A stretch of DNA of 64,000 nt from Alkalihalobacillus sp. YIM B00296 (GCF_020179385.1 NZ_JAIBLJ010000009.1:80205-144204), one strand, 5' to 3'; positions 8,974 through 17,679 are shown, counted from the first letter of the stretch. The notes: generated by a model not told the origin, from the sequence alone. Translations and numbers: made by a program.

Positions 8974-9138
8974 ATGATGAAAAGAAAAAAGAACCGATTG
9001 ATTGAAATCGAACATCCACATATCAGGGAAGTCGAAGAGCATACTCTACACCCAGGGGTAGACGAAGAACGTACCGGAGACCTTTTGCAAAATACGGCTG
9101 ATGAAGAAGACGATCAAGCAGGACAAGTCCAGGGTTAG
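8974..9138 (+). CDS. Small charged protein, 54 residues
   Basis: An ORF preceded by the strong ribosome site GAGGAGGG 3-6 nt before two adjacent ATGs (8974, 8977). The product has a basic start (MMKRKKNRLIEIE) and a very acidic C-terminal half (DEERTG, ADEEDDQAGQ). No cysteines, no membrane helix. It is missed by length cut-offs. Unknown function; small acidic cytoplasmic proteins of this kind are common in sporeformers. Confidence 0.5.
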   Translation: MMKRKKNRLIEIEHPHIREVEEHTLHPGVDEERTGDLLQNTADEEDDQAGQVQG

Positions 9139-9216
9139 GCAGCTTCTATAATAAATAAAAGAACTTTACTAAGCCAATACTTTGGGCTTAATTACCGTGT
9201 TATTGAAGAAATTATT

Positions 9217-9246
9217 AAAGGTTGATCCATATCGGGTCAACCTTTT
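9217..9246 (+). terminator. Terminator hairpin
   Basis: AAAGGTTGATCC and GGGTCAACCTTTT arms with a 5-nt loop. A related hairpin occurs at 14658-14689. Confidence 0.65.
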
Positions 9247-9344
9247 AACCTCATCTCTTCTTTTTTGCCACCTCGATTTATAGGCTAAAAACTCCTATAC
9301 TAATCGTATGGAGGATATTCCTTATCCACCCCTTGTAGAAAAAG

Positions 9345-9779
9345 TTGAATTATAAAAATCAATCTGAAATCTGGATGATCAAAGCACCAGCAGAATTTGA
9401 AGCTGTAATGAAGGATATGGCTGATGAAGTGACGATCATAGAAGATCTGAAAGCTGGTAACAAAATCCATTTCGTCCTCGTGTTCGCATACGAACAAGCC
9501 GAGGTCGCTCCATTCATTGATGAACTGCTTCCACAACTTGGGGAAGATGCTGTCGTATGGTTCGCCTACCCGAAGAAATCTTCAAAAAGGTATAGTTCTG
9601 ATTTGTCACGGGATAATGGATGGAAACCATTAGGGAATTCTGGTTTTGAAGGTGTCAGGCAAATTGCCATCAATGAAGATTGGTCCGCACTTCGTTTCAG
9701 ACATGTAGATTATATCAAAACATTGACACATCATAAGAAATTAGCAATGAGCGAGCAAGGCAAAAAGAGAGAGATCTAA
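9345..9779 (+). CDS. DUF3052-like protein; 5' end possibly frameshifted
   Basis: A 144-residue cytoplasmic protein. The stretches VVWFAYPKKSSKR, DLSRDNGWKPLG, SGFEGVRQIAINEDWSALRF recall DUF3052-type proteins of unknown function. The TTG at 9345 has no good ribosome site. In the neighbouring frame ATG 9308 reads MEDIPYPPLVEKVEL and stops at 9353, exactly where this frame continues KNQSEIWMIKAP; family members normally begin with such a LVxKL segment. So the true gene may start at 9308 with a one-base difference near 9353, either a mutation or a sequencing error. A TATACT box ends 7 nt before ATG 9308. Confidence 0.6.
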   Translation: MNYKNQSEIWMIKAPAEFEAVMKDMADEVTIIEDLKAGNKIHFVLVFAYEQAEVAPFIDELLPQLGEDAVVWFAYPKKSSKRYSSDLSRDNGWKPLGNSGFEGVRQIAINEDWSALRFRHVDYIKTLTHHKKLAMSEQGKKREI

Positions 9780-9804
9780 CCGTTTAACGATGAGTGACAA
9801 AAAA

Positions 9805-9832
9805 TGGGGATGATCCACTCGGAGCATCCCCA
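9805..9832. terminator. Bidirectional terminator
   Basis: TGGGGATG and CATCCCCA arms with inner TCC/GGA pairing, between the convergent DUF3052-like and floT genes. Confidence 0.65.
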
Positions 9833-9837
9833 CTTTC

Positions 9838-11412
9838 TTATTTCTCGCTTTTTACGTATTCATTTTCTTCACTGTTTTCTTTTTGATTGGTTGGAAACCC
9901 TTCTCTTGTTCGGGTAATTTCTCTCGTCAATTCATCAACGCTAGAACGGACATTTCCTTTTCCAGAGAAGTTCTCGATGAGTTCCTTGACGTCTAAACCA
10001 GACGAAGCTTTCAATGACTCCTGCAGGGTCGACATCAGGTTGGTAGCATATCCTGTAACCTTGTTGGCTCCTCCACCTTCACCGCTTCCGGTATCAACGA
10101 CTGTAATTTTATCTATGTTAGACAGCGGGCTTGCAATTTCTTTTGCATAAGATGGCAGCATAGTGATGATCATATCGAGCATTGCAGCTTGGCCGTACTG
10201 TTCGAATGCTTCTGCGATTTTTTGTTTCGCTTCTGCTTCCGCAAGACCTTTCAGACGGATGACTTCAGCTGCAGATTCACCTTGGGCTCTTTCCGAATCA
10301 GCTTTTGCAATACCATCTATCCGAATTTTCTCAGCCTCTGCCCTTGCCATTGATTCAATGCGATATTGTTCAGCATCTGCAGAAGCGATTTGTTTACGTT
10401 TATCCGCTTCTGCGGATTGTTCAACTGCATAACGATCGGCATCTGCTTTTTTCTTGACCTCGGAATCATATTGCTTTTCACGCCGGGAAATTTCTTTTTC
10501 CTCAAGTTCAATTTGTTTTTGACGCTCAATGATCTTTATCTGCATCTGATGCTCGGTAACCTCTTGCTTCGAGCGTGCTTCTTCAAGATGGTATGCTTGG
10601 TCTGCACGTGCTTTAGCCCTATCTTGCTCTTCCCTATATTCAGCGATTTTCAACTGATTGATCTTTTCTGCTTCCGCCACTTCAGTTGCACGTTCAAGTT
10701 CGGATTTTTTCGCATCTTTATCCGCTTCTGCACGTTTGATGCGGGTTTCCTTTTCGGCTTCAGCAGTTGCAATATAAGCATCGCGTTTCACTTGAGCGAT
10801 CCTTGGCTTACCAAGGGACTCTAAGTATCCATTTTTATCGCGGACATCTTTAATTGTAAATGAAACAATATTCAGACCCATTATAGCAAGGTCTTGTGAA
10901 GCGACACGTTGCACTTCTTGAGAAAATTTTTCACGGTTCTTGTAAATCTCTTCAACTGTCATCGATCCAAGGATTGATCGCAGATGTCCTTCTAGCACTT
11001 CACGCGCTTCATTCTCCCGGTCACTTTTCGTCTTCCCTAAAAACTGCTCTGCAGCAGTAGCGATCTCCCCGATTGAACCGCCGATTTTGATGATGGCCGT
11101 CCCATCAGCCATGACTGGTACGCCTTGCTCTGTGTATACTTCTGGTGTTTGTACATCAATTTTACTGGACAACAGACTCAACGATTCAGCATGTTGAAAC
11201 ACAGGAAGCACGAATGTACCACCCCCGCGTACGATTTTGATCCGGTTACCGCCTTCGTCAATGTTGACATTCCTTGAACCCAGGTAACTACCTGTAACGA
11301 TCAAGGCTTCATCTGGACCAGCAGTACGATACTTTGAAACAAAAACCCCAATTAAAGCAATTAATAAGAATACTACGATTCCAATTACAATGAAAAGTGG
11401 ACTTAGACTCAT
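9838..11412 (-). CDS. floT: Flotillin-like protein FloT
   Basis: A 524-residue membrane-raft scaffold of the functional membrane microdomains (YuaG in B. subtilis). It has one N-terminal membrane helix (about residues 4-26), an SPFH/PHB domain (about 35-220), then a long coiled coil rich in EA repeats (about 220-410: AEAEKETRIKRAEADKDAKK and similar) and a C-terminal oligomerisation region with a Gly-rich linker (GSGEGGGAN). Length fits the family (about 510). The NfeD-type partner lies 24 nt upstream in the same operon, the standard pairing. It affects lipid organisation and signalling kinases. Confidence 0.95.
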   Translation of the reverse strand: MSLSPLFIVIGIVVFLLIALIGVFVSKYRTAGPDEALIVTGSYLGSRNVNIDEGGNRIKIVRGGGTFVLPVFQHAESLSLLSSKIDVQTPEVYTEQGVPVMADGTAIIKIGGSIGEIATAAEQFLGKTKSDRENEAREVLEGHLRSILGSMTVEEIYKNREKFSQEVQRVASQDLAIMGLNIVSFTIKDVRDKNGYLESLGKPRIAQVKRDAYIATAEAEKETRIKRAEADKDAKKSELERATEVAEAEKINQLKIAEYREEQDRAKARADQAYHLEEARSKQEVTEHQMQIKIIERQKQIELEEKEISRREKQYDSEVKKKADADRYAVEQSAEADKRKQIASADAEQYRIESMARAEAEKIRIDGIAKADSERAQGESAAEVIRLKGLAEAEAKQKIAEAFEQYGQAAMLDMIITMLPSYAKEIASPLSNIDKITVVDTGSGEGGGANKVTGYATNLMSTLQESLKASSGLDVKELIENFSGKGNVRSSVDELTREITRTREGFPTNQKENSEENEYVKSEK

Positions 11413-11436
11413 ATTTCCCTCCTGAAATTTGAAATA

Positions 11437-11802
11437 TTACACGTTGAAAGAGGATGACTCATATGGAGTAACGTGCAGGACTCCATCTTTAATTTCAATG
11501 ATCAGAATCTCCGAATCAGCCTCTATCGGCCTGTTGTCAAGACTGACTGCAGATTTTGCAATATTTCCGCTGTTCCCGCTGATCAAGACCTCACCATAAC
11601 CATCAGAAGGAATGGAAGTAATAACTTTACCGATCCGACCTTGCAAGTCTTCCATTGCATACGTATTTGATTCCTCCGCTGAAGAAAGCGGAATCAAAAC
11701 AAAAATGTTCAAGAGCGTGACGGAAAGGAAGGCTAAAAGCCCTGAAATGATCTTGATCAGCCAGATATGCACCCCTGTGTCCCGGTATGTAAAAAGTTTC
11801 AT
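11437..11802 (-). CDS. yuaF: NfeD-like partner of flotillin (YuaF type, short)
   Basis: A 121-residue protein with an N-terminal membrane helix (about residues 17-41) and a C-terminal OB-fold (GRIGKVITSIPSDGYGEVLI and SEILIIEIKDGVLHVTP). NfeD proteins accompany flotillins and support raft assembly. B. subtilis YuaF is near 174 residues with more membrane helices, so this one is a trimmed version. Directly upstream of floT and presumably cotranscribed. Confidence 0.82.
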   Translation of the reverse strand: MKLFTYRDTGVHIWLIKIISGLLAFLSVTLLNIFVLIPLSSAEESNTYAMEDLQGRIGKVITSIPSDGYGEVLISGNSGNIAKSAVSLDNRPIEADSEILIIEIKDGVLHVTPYESSSFNV

Positions 11803-11844
11803 TTATTTGTAAAATAAAGAAAAAGAAACAACCTTTACAGGCTG

Positions 11845-13281
11845 TTACTGATTGAATGGGAGTTTGATCATGAAGGTGGTCCCTTTTCCAAGCTCACTTT
11901 CCACCTTGATCGTCCCTTTGTGGTTTTGTATGATTCGATAACTGACCATCAGACCTAGGCCTGTTCCATTACTCTTCGACGTATAGAAAGGTTCTCCGAG
12001 TCTTTCAATGATATCAGGGGGGATTCCACAGCCTTCATCTTTTATAGCAATGGTAAGGGAGTCCGCATTTCCACTCTTTATCATTACCCATAAGTTACCT
12101 CCGCTTTCCATGCATTCGATACCATTCTTGATTAAATTGATGAATACTTGTTTCAACTGGTTCTTCTCACATAAGATGCTTGGCAAATTCTCCTCTATCA
12201 ATATCCGAAGGGATACATTCCTCAAATTGGCCTGTGGAGCCATCAACGTAATTGTGCTATTCATGATTGTACTTATCTCTTCCCTGGAGAAATGGTGAGC
12301 TTGAGGTTTTGAAAGAATCATAAACTCGGATATGATCTTGTCGATGCGATCGAATTCATTCAAAATGACATCATGGTAGTCGAGATTACCAGGTTCTTCT
12401 TTCAAGAGCTGGATGAATCCTTTGATTGCGGTGATCGGATTTCTGATTTCGTGGCCGATTCCTGCAGCCAATTCTCCGACTACTTGCAAGGTCTCGGATT
12501 TTCGTAAAGATTCCTCTAATTCTTTTTTACCGGTTATATCCCTTAAAATGGCGAGATGGACACCCTGGGCGATGTTAGCCTTTGCTGAAAAGTCGACATG
12601 CAAGTCCCTGCCGTCCATTCTTTTGAGAACGGTTTCCTCTTTCATGCTTCCATCCGTATTCAATTTTTCAAGCGACCTGTTCAGATGTTTCTTTAAATCA
12701 GCTGGATATGAGCTTTGCTTAAAATCTTCAATAGATACGCCAAATAACTCGCTGGCTGCCTGATTCACTTCGATAGGTAGTCCCATGTCATCAAAGAAAA
12801 TGATCGCATCCTGTACCTCATTAAAAATCGCAGTGAACTTACCCTTCTCGCTTTTTTTCGTTTTTTGAGCAGTAATGTCAATAGCTGTCCCAATTACTTC
12901 AATCGTTTTTCCCTCGTCCATGATCGGTGACAATACGGTGAAATAGTAATGATCTTTAAAATAAAGCTTGAAAGTGACTAGCTCGCCTTCATATGCCAAC
13001 TCATAGTTTCTATTCAAAATCAATGCTGTATCTTGTGGGAACATTTCCTCTACCGAGTGTCCCACAAGAGAAAAGCCGTTTAATCGGTTTTGTTTTGATA
13101 ATTTCCCATTTGCGAAAGTATAGATGAATTTCCCATCATCACGTTTAATAAATTTAAAAAGAACACAAAACAAATTGTTGACGATGTTTTCGTCGTTTTT
13201 TAATTCCTGCCATAAATTTGGATCCATTTCCCTCAACTCAGCTAATTTTGAAAAGCCTATTCTTGCCTCAACTCTTTTCAT
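11845..13281 (-). CDS. PAS-domain sensor histidine kinase (sporulation-kinase type)
   Basis: A 478-residue soluble kinase. No membrane segment is present. Two PAS domains (about residues 30-135 and 145-255) precede the HisKA domain, whose phosphorylated His is in AAGIGHEIRNPITAIKGF; the ATPase domain shows N box QVFINLIKNGIECM, G1 DEGCGIPP and G2 GTGLGLMVSY. Architecture and H-box resemble KinA/KinE-type kinases that feed Spo0F, but this is only family resemblance. No response regulator is adjacent, as is usual for orphan sporulation kinases. ATG 13281 is chosen because AAGGTGG lies 8 nt upstream; GTG 13293 is the alternative. Confidence 0.88.
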   Translation of the reverse strand: MKRVEARIGFSKLAELREMDPNLWQELKNDENIVNNLFCVLFKFIKRDDGKFIYTFANGKLSKQNRLNGFSLVGHSVEEMFPQDTALILNRNYELAYEGELVTFKLYFKDHYYFTVLSPIMDEGKTIEVIGTAIDITAQKTKKSEKGKFTAIFNEVQDAIIFFDDMGLPIEVNQAASELFGVSIEDFKQSSYPADLKKHLNRSLEKLNTDGSMKEETVLKRMDGRDLHVDFSAKANIAQGVHLAILRDITGKKELEESLRKSETLQVVGELAAGIGHEIRNPITAIKGFIQLLKEEPGNLDYHDVILNEFDRIDKIISEFMILSKPQAHHFSREEISTIMNSTITLMAPQANLRNVSLRILIEENLPSILCEKNQLKQVFINLIKNGIECMESGGNLWVMIKSGNADSLTIAIKDEGCGIPPDIIERLGEPFYTSKSNGTGLGLMVSYRIIQNHKGTIKVESELGKGTTFMIKLPFNQ

Positions 13282-13434
13282 TCTCTTTTCCACCTTTATA
13301 ATAATGATACATTTTGAATATATGTTTTTTTATTTAAAAATTATTATTCTCTTTTTCATATGCACATTCCTCTCTTTATTTAAAAGTTTATAGTACTATT
13401 TACTCAACGTTAAATATATCCGAGAGGTGATCAT

Positions 13435-14169
13435 ATGAGGAGTTCAAATCCTAGTTTGAACGATAAAACATTCCGTAGATTCCAAGGAACCGCTTCTGAA
13501 GGGAATACGATGACAATTGGTGGTGCAGTAAATCGAACCTTCATTCTTCTGGTTGTGTTGATGGGAAGTGCCTTTTATTCTTGGAACCAGTATTTTTCAG
13601 GGGAAGCTGTTCAACATCTGTTATGGATTGGCTTGATTGGCGGACTGATAATGGCATTCGTTACAATATTCATTCCTAAAATCTCCCCTATAACAGCTCC
13701 GGTCTATGCTTTGCTTAAAGGATTGGCGATTGGTTCTCTTTCTGCAATCTATGAATCACTATATAGCGGGATCACTTTACAGGCCGCTCTACTGACGATC
13801 AGTACTCTACTAGCGATGCTTTTGTTATATAAGACGGGTACTATCAAAGTTACGAAGAATTTCAGAATCGGGGTCATATCTGCTACCATGGGGATTTTTT
13901 TCGTATATTTGATTAATATCATCTTGAGGTTTTTCGGAATGAACGTTCCTTTTCTCCATGACACAGGAACGGTGGGTATCATCATTTCTTTGGTGATCAT
14001 TACTGTAGCTGCATTGAATCTAGTCCTGGACTTCGATTTCATTGAGGCAGGTGCTCGACAACAAGTACCGAAATATATGGAGTGGTATGCCGGATTCGGA
14101 TTATTGGTTACACTCGTCTGGTTATATCTTGAGATGCTAAGACTGTTGGCTAAGGTCAGAAGAAATTGA
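13435..14169 (+). CDS. Bax inhibitor-1 / YccA family membrane protein
   Basis: A 244-residue protein with seven membrane helices, of the BI-1 superfamily, some bacterial members of which are pH-sensitive calcium leak channels. The conserved acidic pair is visible in NLVLDFDFIEAGA near the C-terminus and GGLIMAFVTIFIPKISP near the middle. GAGAGGTG precedes the ATG at 13435. It is followed by a SnoaL-like gene after 15 nt, so the two are likely cotranscribed. Confidence 0.85.
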   Translation: MRSSNPSLNDKTFRRFQGTASEGNTMTIGGAVNRTFILLVVLMGSAFYSWNQYFSGEAVQHLLWIGLIGGLIMAFVTIFIPKISPITAPVYALLKGLAIGSLSAIYESLYSGITLQAALLTISTLLAMLLLYKTGTIKVTKNFRIGVISATMGIFFVYLINIILRFFGMNVPFLHDTGTVGIIISLVIITVAALNLVLDFDFIEAGARQQVPKYMEWYAGFGLLVTLVWLYLEMLRLLAKVRRN

Positions 14170-14184
14170 TATGGGGGCATCAGA

Positions 14185-14613
14185 ATGAGCAAATTGAGAG
14201 TCGAGCATGCGAAATCTTGGTTTCAGGACGTTTTTGAAAGTGGAGACCTTGATCGGTTAGATAAAATTGCTATTGAGGAAGTGAAAATTGAAACTGCAGG
14301 CCGTCATTTAGTGGGAAAACAGGAGTTTATTGGTTTCCTTGAGTGGTACCGAGCGACTTTCACGGACAGTCATTGGGAATTGCATGACATCATCACAGGA
14401 GATGGAAAGGTTGTCATCCGCTATACTGGGACAAGTATTTATGCAGGTGGATGGCTTGATTTGCCTGCACGTGAAGAGCCGGTAAAAGAGACAGGCGTAT
14501 TGATTTTTGCTTATAATGGAGATCTGATCAGCAAAGTATGGTGTGAATTGAGCGACCTTGAAGTATTTAGTGACTTAGGGGGGCTTGCCCATATCAAGAA
14601 TGCTGAAAGCTGA
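14185..14613 (+). CDS. SnoaL-like (NTF2 fold) protein
   Basis: A 142-residue cytoplasmic protein with the cone-shaped NTF2 fold: N-terminal helices (VEHAKSWFQDVFESGDL), then strands including GRHLVGKQEFIGFLEWYRATF, DSHWELHDIITGDGKVVIRY and GVLIFAYNGDLISKVW. Such proteins are ester or polyketide cyclases, hydratases or small-ligand binders; the substrate is unknown and catalytic residues are not obvious. It follows the BI-1 gene closely. Confidence 0.72.
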   Translation: MSKLRVEHAKSWFQDVFESGDLDRLDKIAIEEVKIETAGRHLVGKQEFIGFLEWYRATFTDSHWELHDIITGDGKVVIRYTGTSIYAGGWLDLPAREEPVKETGVLIFAYNGDLISKVWCELSDLEVFSDLGGLAHIKNAES

Positions 14614-14657
14614 GATTATCAGAATCATTTCTAATGATATTAAGGGTTTTGAACATA

Positions 14658-14689
14658 AGGGTTGATCCGAAATCATCGGGTCAACCCCT
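14658..14689 (+). terminator. Hairpin after the SnoaL-like gene
   Basis: AGGGTTGATCC and GGGTCAACCCCT arms; only a weak T-run follows. Similar in sequence to the hairpin at 9217-9246. Confidence 0.45.
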
Positions 14690-14828
14690 ATTCAGGTCAT
14701 CATTCATGCGAATAAAACAACAGTCCGACAAAAGGGTACACCATTTGTCAGATGAAACATCGACCCATTCCATATATAATAAAGGCAGTGAACCTCTCTG
14801 CCAGGTACCGCTCAGGAAAGTCTTTCAT

Positions 14829-14937
14829 GAGATCCTGAAAACACGAAAAAACGAATACGGGGTACTCAGAGAAGGTTTCTGAGGTCCTGAAAACGCGAAA
14901 AAAGGAATTTGAGGTACTCAGAAGAATTTGGGGTACA
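14829..14937. repeat. Two-copy 52-nt direct repeat in a 386-nt gene-free stretch
   Basis: Units starting at 14829 and 14881 share gatcctgaaaacacgaaa / ggtcctgaaaacgcgaaa followed by ggggtactcag / gaggtactcag. A single diverged copy is at 7524-7567. The remainder of 14614-14999 holds the hairpin at 14658 and a ggtgcctggtacagg fragment (near 14953) related to 17761-17869. I see no convincing gene here. Confidence 0.6.
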
Positions 14938-14999
14938 CCATTGACTTCTAAATCGGTGCCTGGTACAGGAACCGTAGCATTTAATAAAGGATGATGTAG

Positions 15000-16067
15000 A
15001 TGAAGCGTATTTTATTAACGGGTGGCGGCTCGACCGGTCATGTTGCTGTCAATCTTGCTTTAATCCCTCACTTGAAACGTAACGAATGGGAAATCCATTA
15101 TATAGGATCACACAACGGGATTGAACGTGAACTGATTGAACCTATACCTGAAGTAACCTATTATCCGATCTCCACCGGGAAGCTGCGAAGGTACTTTGAC
15201 ATCAATAACTTTAAGGACCCGTTCCGTGTCATCAAAGGGATTGGCCAGGCTTATCGGATCATCCGTAAGGTAAAGCCAAGTATTGTTTTCTCAAAAGGCG
15301 GATTCGTTTCTGTGCCAGTCATTCTCGCCTCTCGCATTACGAAGACACCCGTCATTTCTCACGAGTCAGACATGAGCCCTGGTCTTGCGAATAAAATTTC
15401 AATGCCTTTTGCTTCAAAGGTTTGTGTAACTTTCCCTGAAACACTTAAGCATCTTCCTGAAGATAAAGGGATTTTACTCGGATCAATTGTGCGGGAAGAA
15501 CTGAGTAAAGGGTCGAAACGGAAAGGACTCCATTTCTGCGATTTCACTGATTCGAAACCAGTCATCCTCGTAATGGGCGGAAGCCAGGGAGCGAAGAGAA
15601 TCAATGAAGCGATCAGAAGCCTGGTACCTACCTTGACGAAAAAATACCAGATCGTCCATCTTTGTGGAAAAGGTAAAATCGATGAAACAATGAGTGCCCA
15701 TGGATATAAGCAATTTGAATATATAAAAGAAGAATTACCGGACATTCTAGCCATAACAGATTTAGTCGTCACACGAGCGGGTTCAAATTCAATTTATGAA
15801 TTCCTCGATTTACAAATCCCGATGATTCTTGTTCCGCTGCCTCTCAGTCAGAGCCGAGGTGATCAAATCCAGAACGCTGAATCCTTTAAAAAGCAAGGTT
15901 TCGCTGAGGTGATACAAGAAGAAGATGTTACGGACGAATCCCTTCATCAGTCGATCGAGAAAACATACAATGAACGGGACAATTATAAAGGTAGTATGCA
16001 GCGGAGCGAGCAAAGCAACCCTCTGGAAAAGCTGTACGGATTACTAGAAAAGTACAGCAAATACTAA
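15000..16067 (+). CDS. MurG-like UDP-GlcNAc glycosyltransferase (second-type MurG)
   Basis: A 355-residue GT-B fold enzyme resembling MurG, which adds GlcNAc to lipid I to make lipid II at the inner membrane face. Family blocks are present: [40 protein letters not shown] and [12 protein letters not shown]. The N-terminal loop is [14 protein letters not shown] rather than the canonical GGTGGH, and the gene stands alone outside a division cell-wall cluster, so it may be an accessory MurG paralogue. AAAGGATGATG precedes the ATG. Confidence 0.82.
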   Translation: MKRILLTGGGSTGHVAVNLALIPHLKRNEWEIHYIGSHNGIERELIEPIPEVTYYPISTGKLRRYFDINNFKDPFRVIKGIGQAYRIIRKVKPSIVFSKGGFVSVPVILASRITKTPVISHESDMSPGLANKISMPFASKVCVTFPETLKHLPEDKGILLGSIVREELSKGSKRKGLHFCDFTDSKPVILVMGGSQGAKRINEAIRSLVPTLTKKYQIVHLCGKGKIDETMSAHGYKQFEYIKEELPDILAITDLVVTRAGSNSIYEFLDLQIPMILVPLPLSQSRGDQIQNAESFKKQGFAEVIQEEDVTDESLHQSIEKTYNERDNYKGSMQRSEQSNPLEKLYGLLEKYSKY

Positions 16068-16149
16068 GGTATCATTTGATTTTATACGAAACAATCATTA
16101 AACTATAAATAAGAAAACATTATAGGCTCATTCCTTAAAGGGGAGTAGC

Positions 16150-16215
16150 TTGACACAACAAGGTCGTCATTACAGGAAACCATTCCTCGGCTTTGTTGGC
16201 AACATTTGTTGTTAG
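16150..16215 (+). CDS. Possible 21-residue leader peptide
   Basis: TTG at 16150 follows AAAGGGGAG and opens a short frame ending NICC and TAG at 16213. A terminator hairpin begins 2 nt after the stop. This layout resembles an attenuation leader before the small basic gene at 16323, but the codon content shows no obvious amino-acid bias and a chance frame cannot be excluded. Confidence 0.3.
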   Translation: MTQQGRHYRKPFLGFVGNICC

Positions 16216-16216
16216 C

Positions 16217-16255
16217 GAGACCTTTACCAGTTCGAAATCCTGGTGGTCTCTTTTT
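16217..16255 (+). terminator. Terminator 1 in the 16.1-16.3 kb leader
   Basis: GAGACC/GGTCTC outer arms and ACCAG/CTGGT inner arms separated by a TTT bulge, then TTTTT. Confidence 0.65.
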
Positions 16256-16261
16256 AAATTG

Positions 16262-16296
16262 ACGTGGTCACCAGATAAGGTGGTCACGTTTTTTAT
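16262..16296 (+). terminator. Terminator 2 in the 16.1-16.3 kb leader
   Basis: ACGTGGTCACC pairs with GGTGGTCACGT through two G-U pairs around loop AGATAA, followed by TTTTTTATT. It stands only 6 nt after terminator 1 and 27 nt before the next gene. Confidence 0.65.
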
Positions 16297-16322
16297 TCCA
16301 TGAAAGGAGAGGAGAGGAAAAA

Positions 16323-16436
16323 ATGGCTATAAAAAAACTGATCAAAGCGCTCATCCTGAAAAAGGGATATCGGTTTGCAAAAAATCATATCATCCCTATA
16401 GCAAAGAGAGAACTTAAGAAACGACGGAAAAGATAA
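16323..16436 (+). CDS. Small very basic peptide, 37 residues
   Basis: ATG 16323 follows a long purine ribosome site (GAAAGGAGAGGAGAGG). The peptide begins MAIKKLIKALILKKGYRFAK and ends RELKKRRKR, about fourteen Lys/Arg in 37 residues, with an amphipathic N-terminal half. Membrane- or nucleic-acid-binding is plausible. It is 47 nt upstream of the lipoprotein gene and likely cotranscribed with it. Confidence 0.5.
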   Translation: MAIKKLIKALILKKGYRFAKNHIIPIAKRELKKRRKR

Positions 16437-16483
16437 AATAACCCATCAATTGAAAATAAAAAAGCTCAAAAGGAGAAAATGTC

Positions 16484-16936
16484 ATGAAAAATTGGTTGTA
16501 TTACAGTATGATGGCGTTCATGTCGATCATGGTCCTAAGTGGATGCTCATTACTTCAAGGGGTCAACAATACAGTCGAGTATGTAAACGGGGCTACGGAA
16601 TATATCAATACGGCAAGCACCTTTGCCGATGAAGTCCCTGCACTTGCTGAACAAGCAGTCTCAGATAAGAATGCACGCACCGAACTCGAGGAAAGACTCA
16701 ATCAGATGAAATCAGATATTGCAGCCTTCAATGAGTTGGATCCACCAGGGATAGGTGAAGGTGTTCATAAGAAAATAGTCGGTTACAACGACACCCTCGA
16801 GCAAGGCATCGACGGTTATTTAAGTAAGGTTGAAAACGGAGAAGTAGACCCGAAGCTGCTTGAAGATTATAAAATCCTTCAAACGATCAATCAATTGACG
16901 AATATAAAGGATCAGCTTGAACAACTGGGCTCATGA
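16484..16936 (+). CDS. Lipoprotein, DUF6376-like
   Basis: A 150-residue lipoprotein. Lipobox VLSGCS places the lipidated Cys at residue 21. The mature part is helical and acidic (EYINTASTFADEVPALAEQA, ELEERLNQMKSDIAAFNELD, DYKILQTINQLTNIKDQLEQL) and matches from memory the DUF6376 family of Bacillus lipoproteins of unknown function. It probably sits on the outer face of the membrane. AAAGGAGAAAATGTC precedes the ATG and a strong terminator follows. Confidence 0.75.
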   Translation: MKNWLYYSMMAFMSIMVLSGCSLLQGVNNTVEYVNGATEYINTASTFADEVPALAEQAVSDKNARTELEERLNQMKSDIAAFNELDPPGIGEGVHKKIVGYNDTLEQGIDGYLSKVENGEVDPKLLEDYKILQTINQLTNIKDQLEQLGS

Positions 16937-16945
16937 CATGTGTAA

Positions 16946-16990
16946 AAGGACTGACCCTTCTTTAAACGAAGACTGTGGTCAGTCCTTTCT
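16946..16990 (+). terminator. Terminator after the lipoprotein gene
   Basis: AAGGACTGACC and GGTCAGTCCTT perfect 11-bp arms, then TTCTTATAAT. Confidence 0.8.
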
Positions 16991-17058
16991 TATAATTTAT
17001 CGTACTGTAGTCGTCAGGCTGACTTTTTTCGAGGTAAAAGGGAAAATATCTACTCGAA

Positions 17059-17679
17059 TCACACCGATTTCTTTCTTTTCTTATATAACGTATACCAAAC
17101 AATCAACAGCATCGCAACGATACCTAGAATGATATAGATCGTTTTGGAGTATAGCTTTACATACTGTATGATCTCCGTCCAATTTTCACCTAGTGCCGCG
17201 CCAATGCTGACGAGGAGGATGTTCCAAATGATCGTACCCAGTGTTGTTAGGACGATGAAAAAAAGAAAAGGCATATTAGACATGCCTGCCGGGATAGAGA
17301 TGACACTCCTTAAAAACGGCATCATCCTTCCGAAAAACACAGTCCATTTCCCATAACGGTCGAACCACTGATCAGCTCTATGTACATCCTTCTTTTTCAA
17401 TCGGATGATACGGCCCCAACGATCGATGATTCTCTCGAGGTTTTCCACGTCCAATAACAGGCCAACACCATAAAGGACAATTGCCCCAAAAACCGAACCA
17501 GCAGTGGAAGCTAAAATGACGCCGATGACATGAAGATCTGTCGTTGTCGTCACGAATCCACTGAAAGGCAGCACCACTTCAGAAGGAATCGGTGGAAAAA
17601 GATTTTCAAGGGCCATGATGAAGAAGATTCCAAAATAACCGTATTGTTCAATGATTGCTGTATACCAACTGTCCATCAC
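17059..17679 (-). CDS. DedA family membrane protein
   Basis: A 206-residue integral membrane protein of the DedA/VTT superfamily; several Firmicute members recycle undecaprenyl phosphate or phosphatidylethanolamine across the membrane. The signature E-NLFPPIPSEVVLPFSGF segment and the conserved FFGRMMPFLRSVISIPAGM are intact, with four to five membrane helices and a basic C-terminal tail. AAAGGAG precedes the ATG. Single gene. Confidence 0.9.
   Translation of the reverse strand: MMDSWYTAIIEQYGYFGIFFIMALENLFPPIPSEVVLPFSGFVTTTTDLHVIGVILASTAGSVFGAIVLYGVGLLLDVENLERIIDRWGRIIRLKKKDVHRADQWFDRYGKWTVFFGRMMPFLRSVISIPAGMSNMPFLFFIVLTTLGTIIWNILLVSIGAALGENWTEIIQYVKLYSKTIYIILGIVAMLLIVWYTLYKKRKKSV

Noticed and set aside
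14634..14882. Plus-strand frame of 82 codons
   Set aside because: It runs through a terminator hairpin and the 52-nt repeat, has no ribosome site and no domain.
16150..16215. tRNA-like or T-box element in the 16.1-16.3 kb leader
   Set aside because: No T-box core, no cloverleaf; only two terminators and a mini-ORF are supported.
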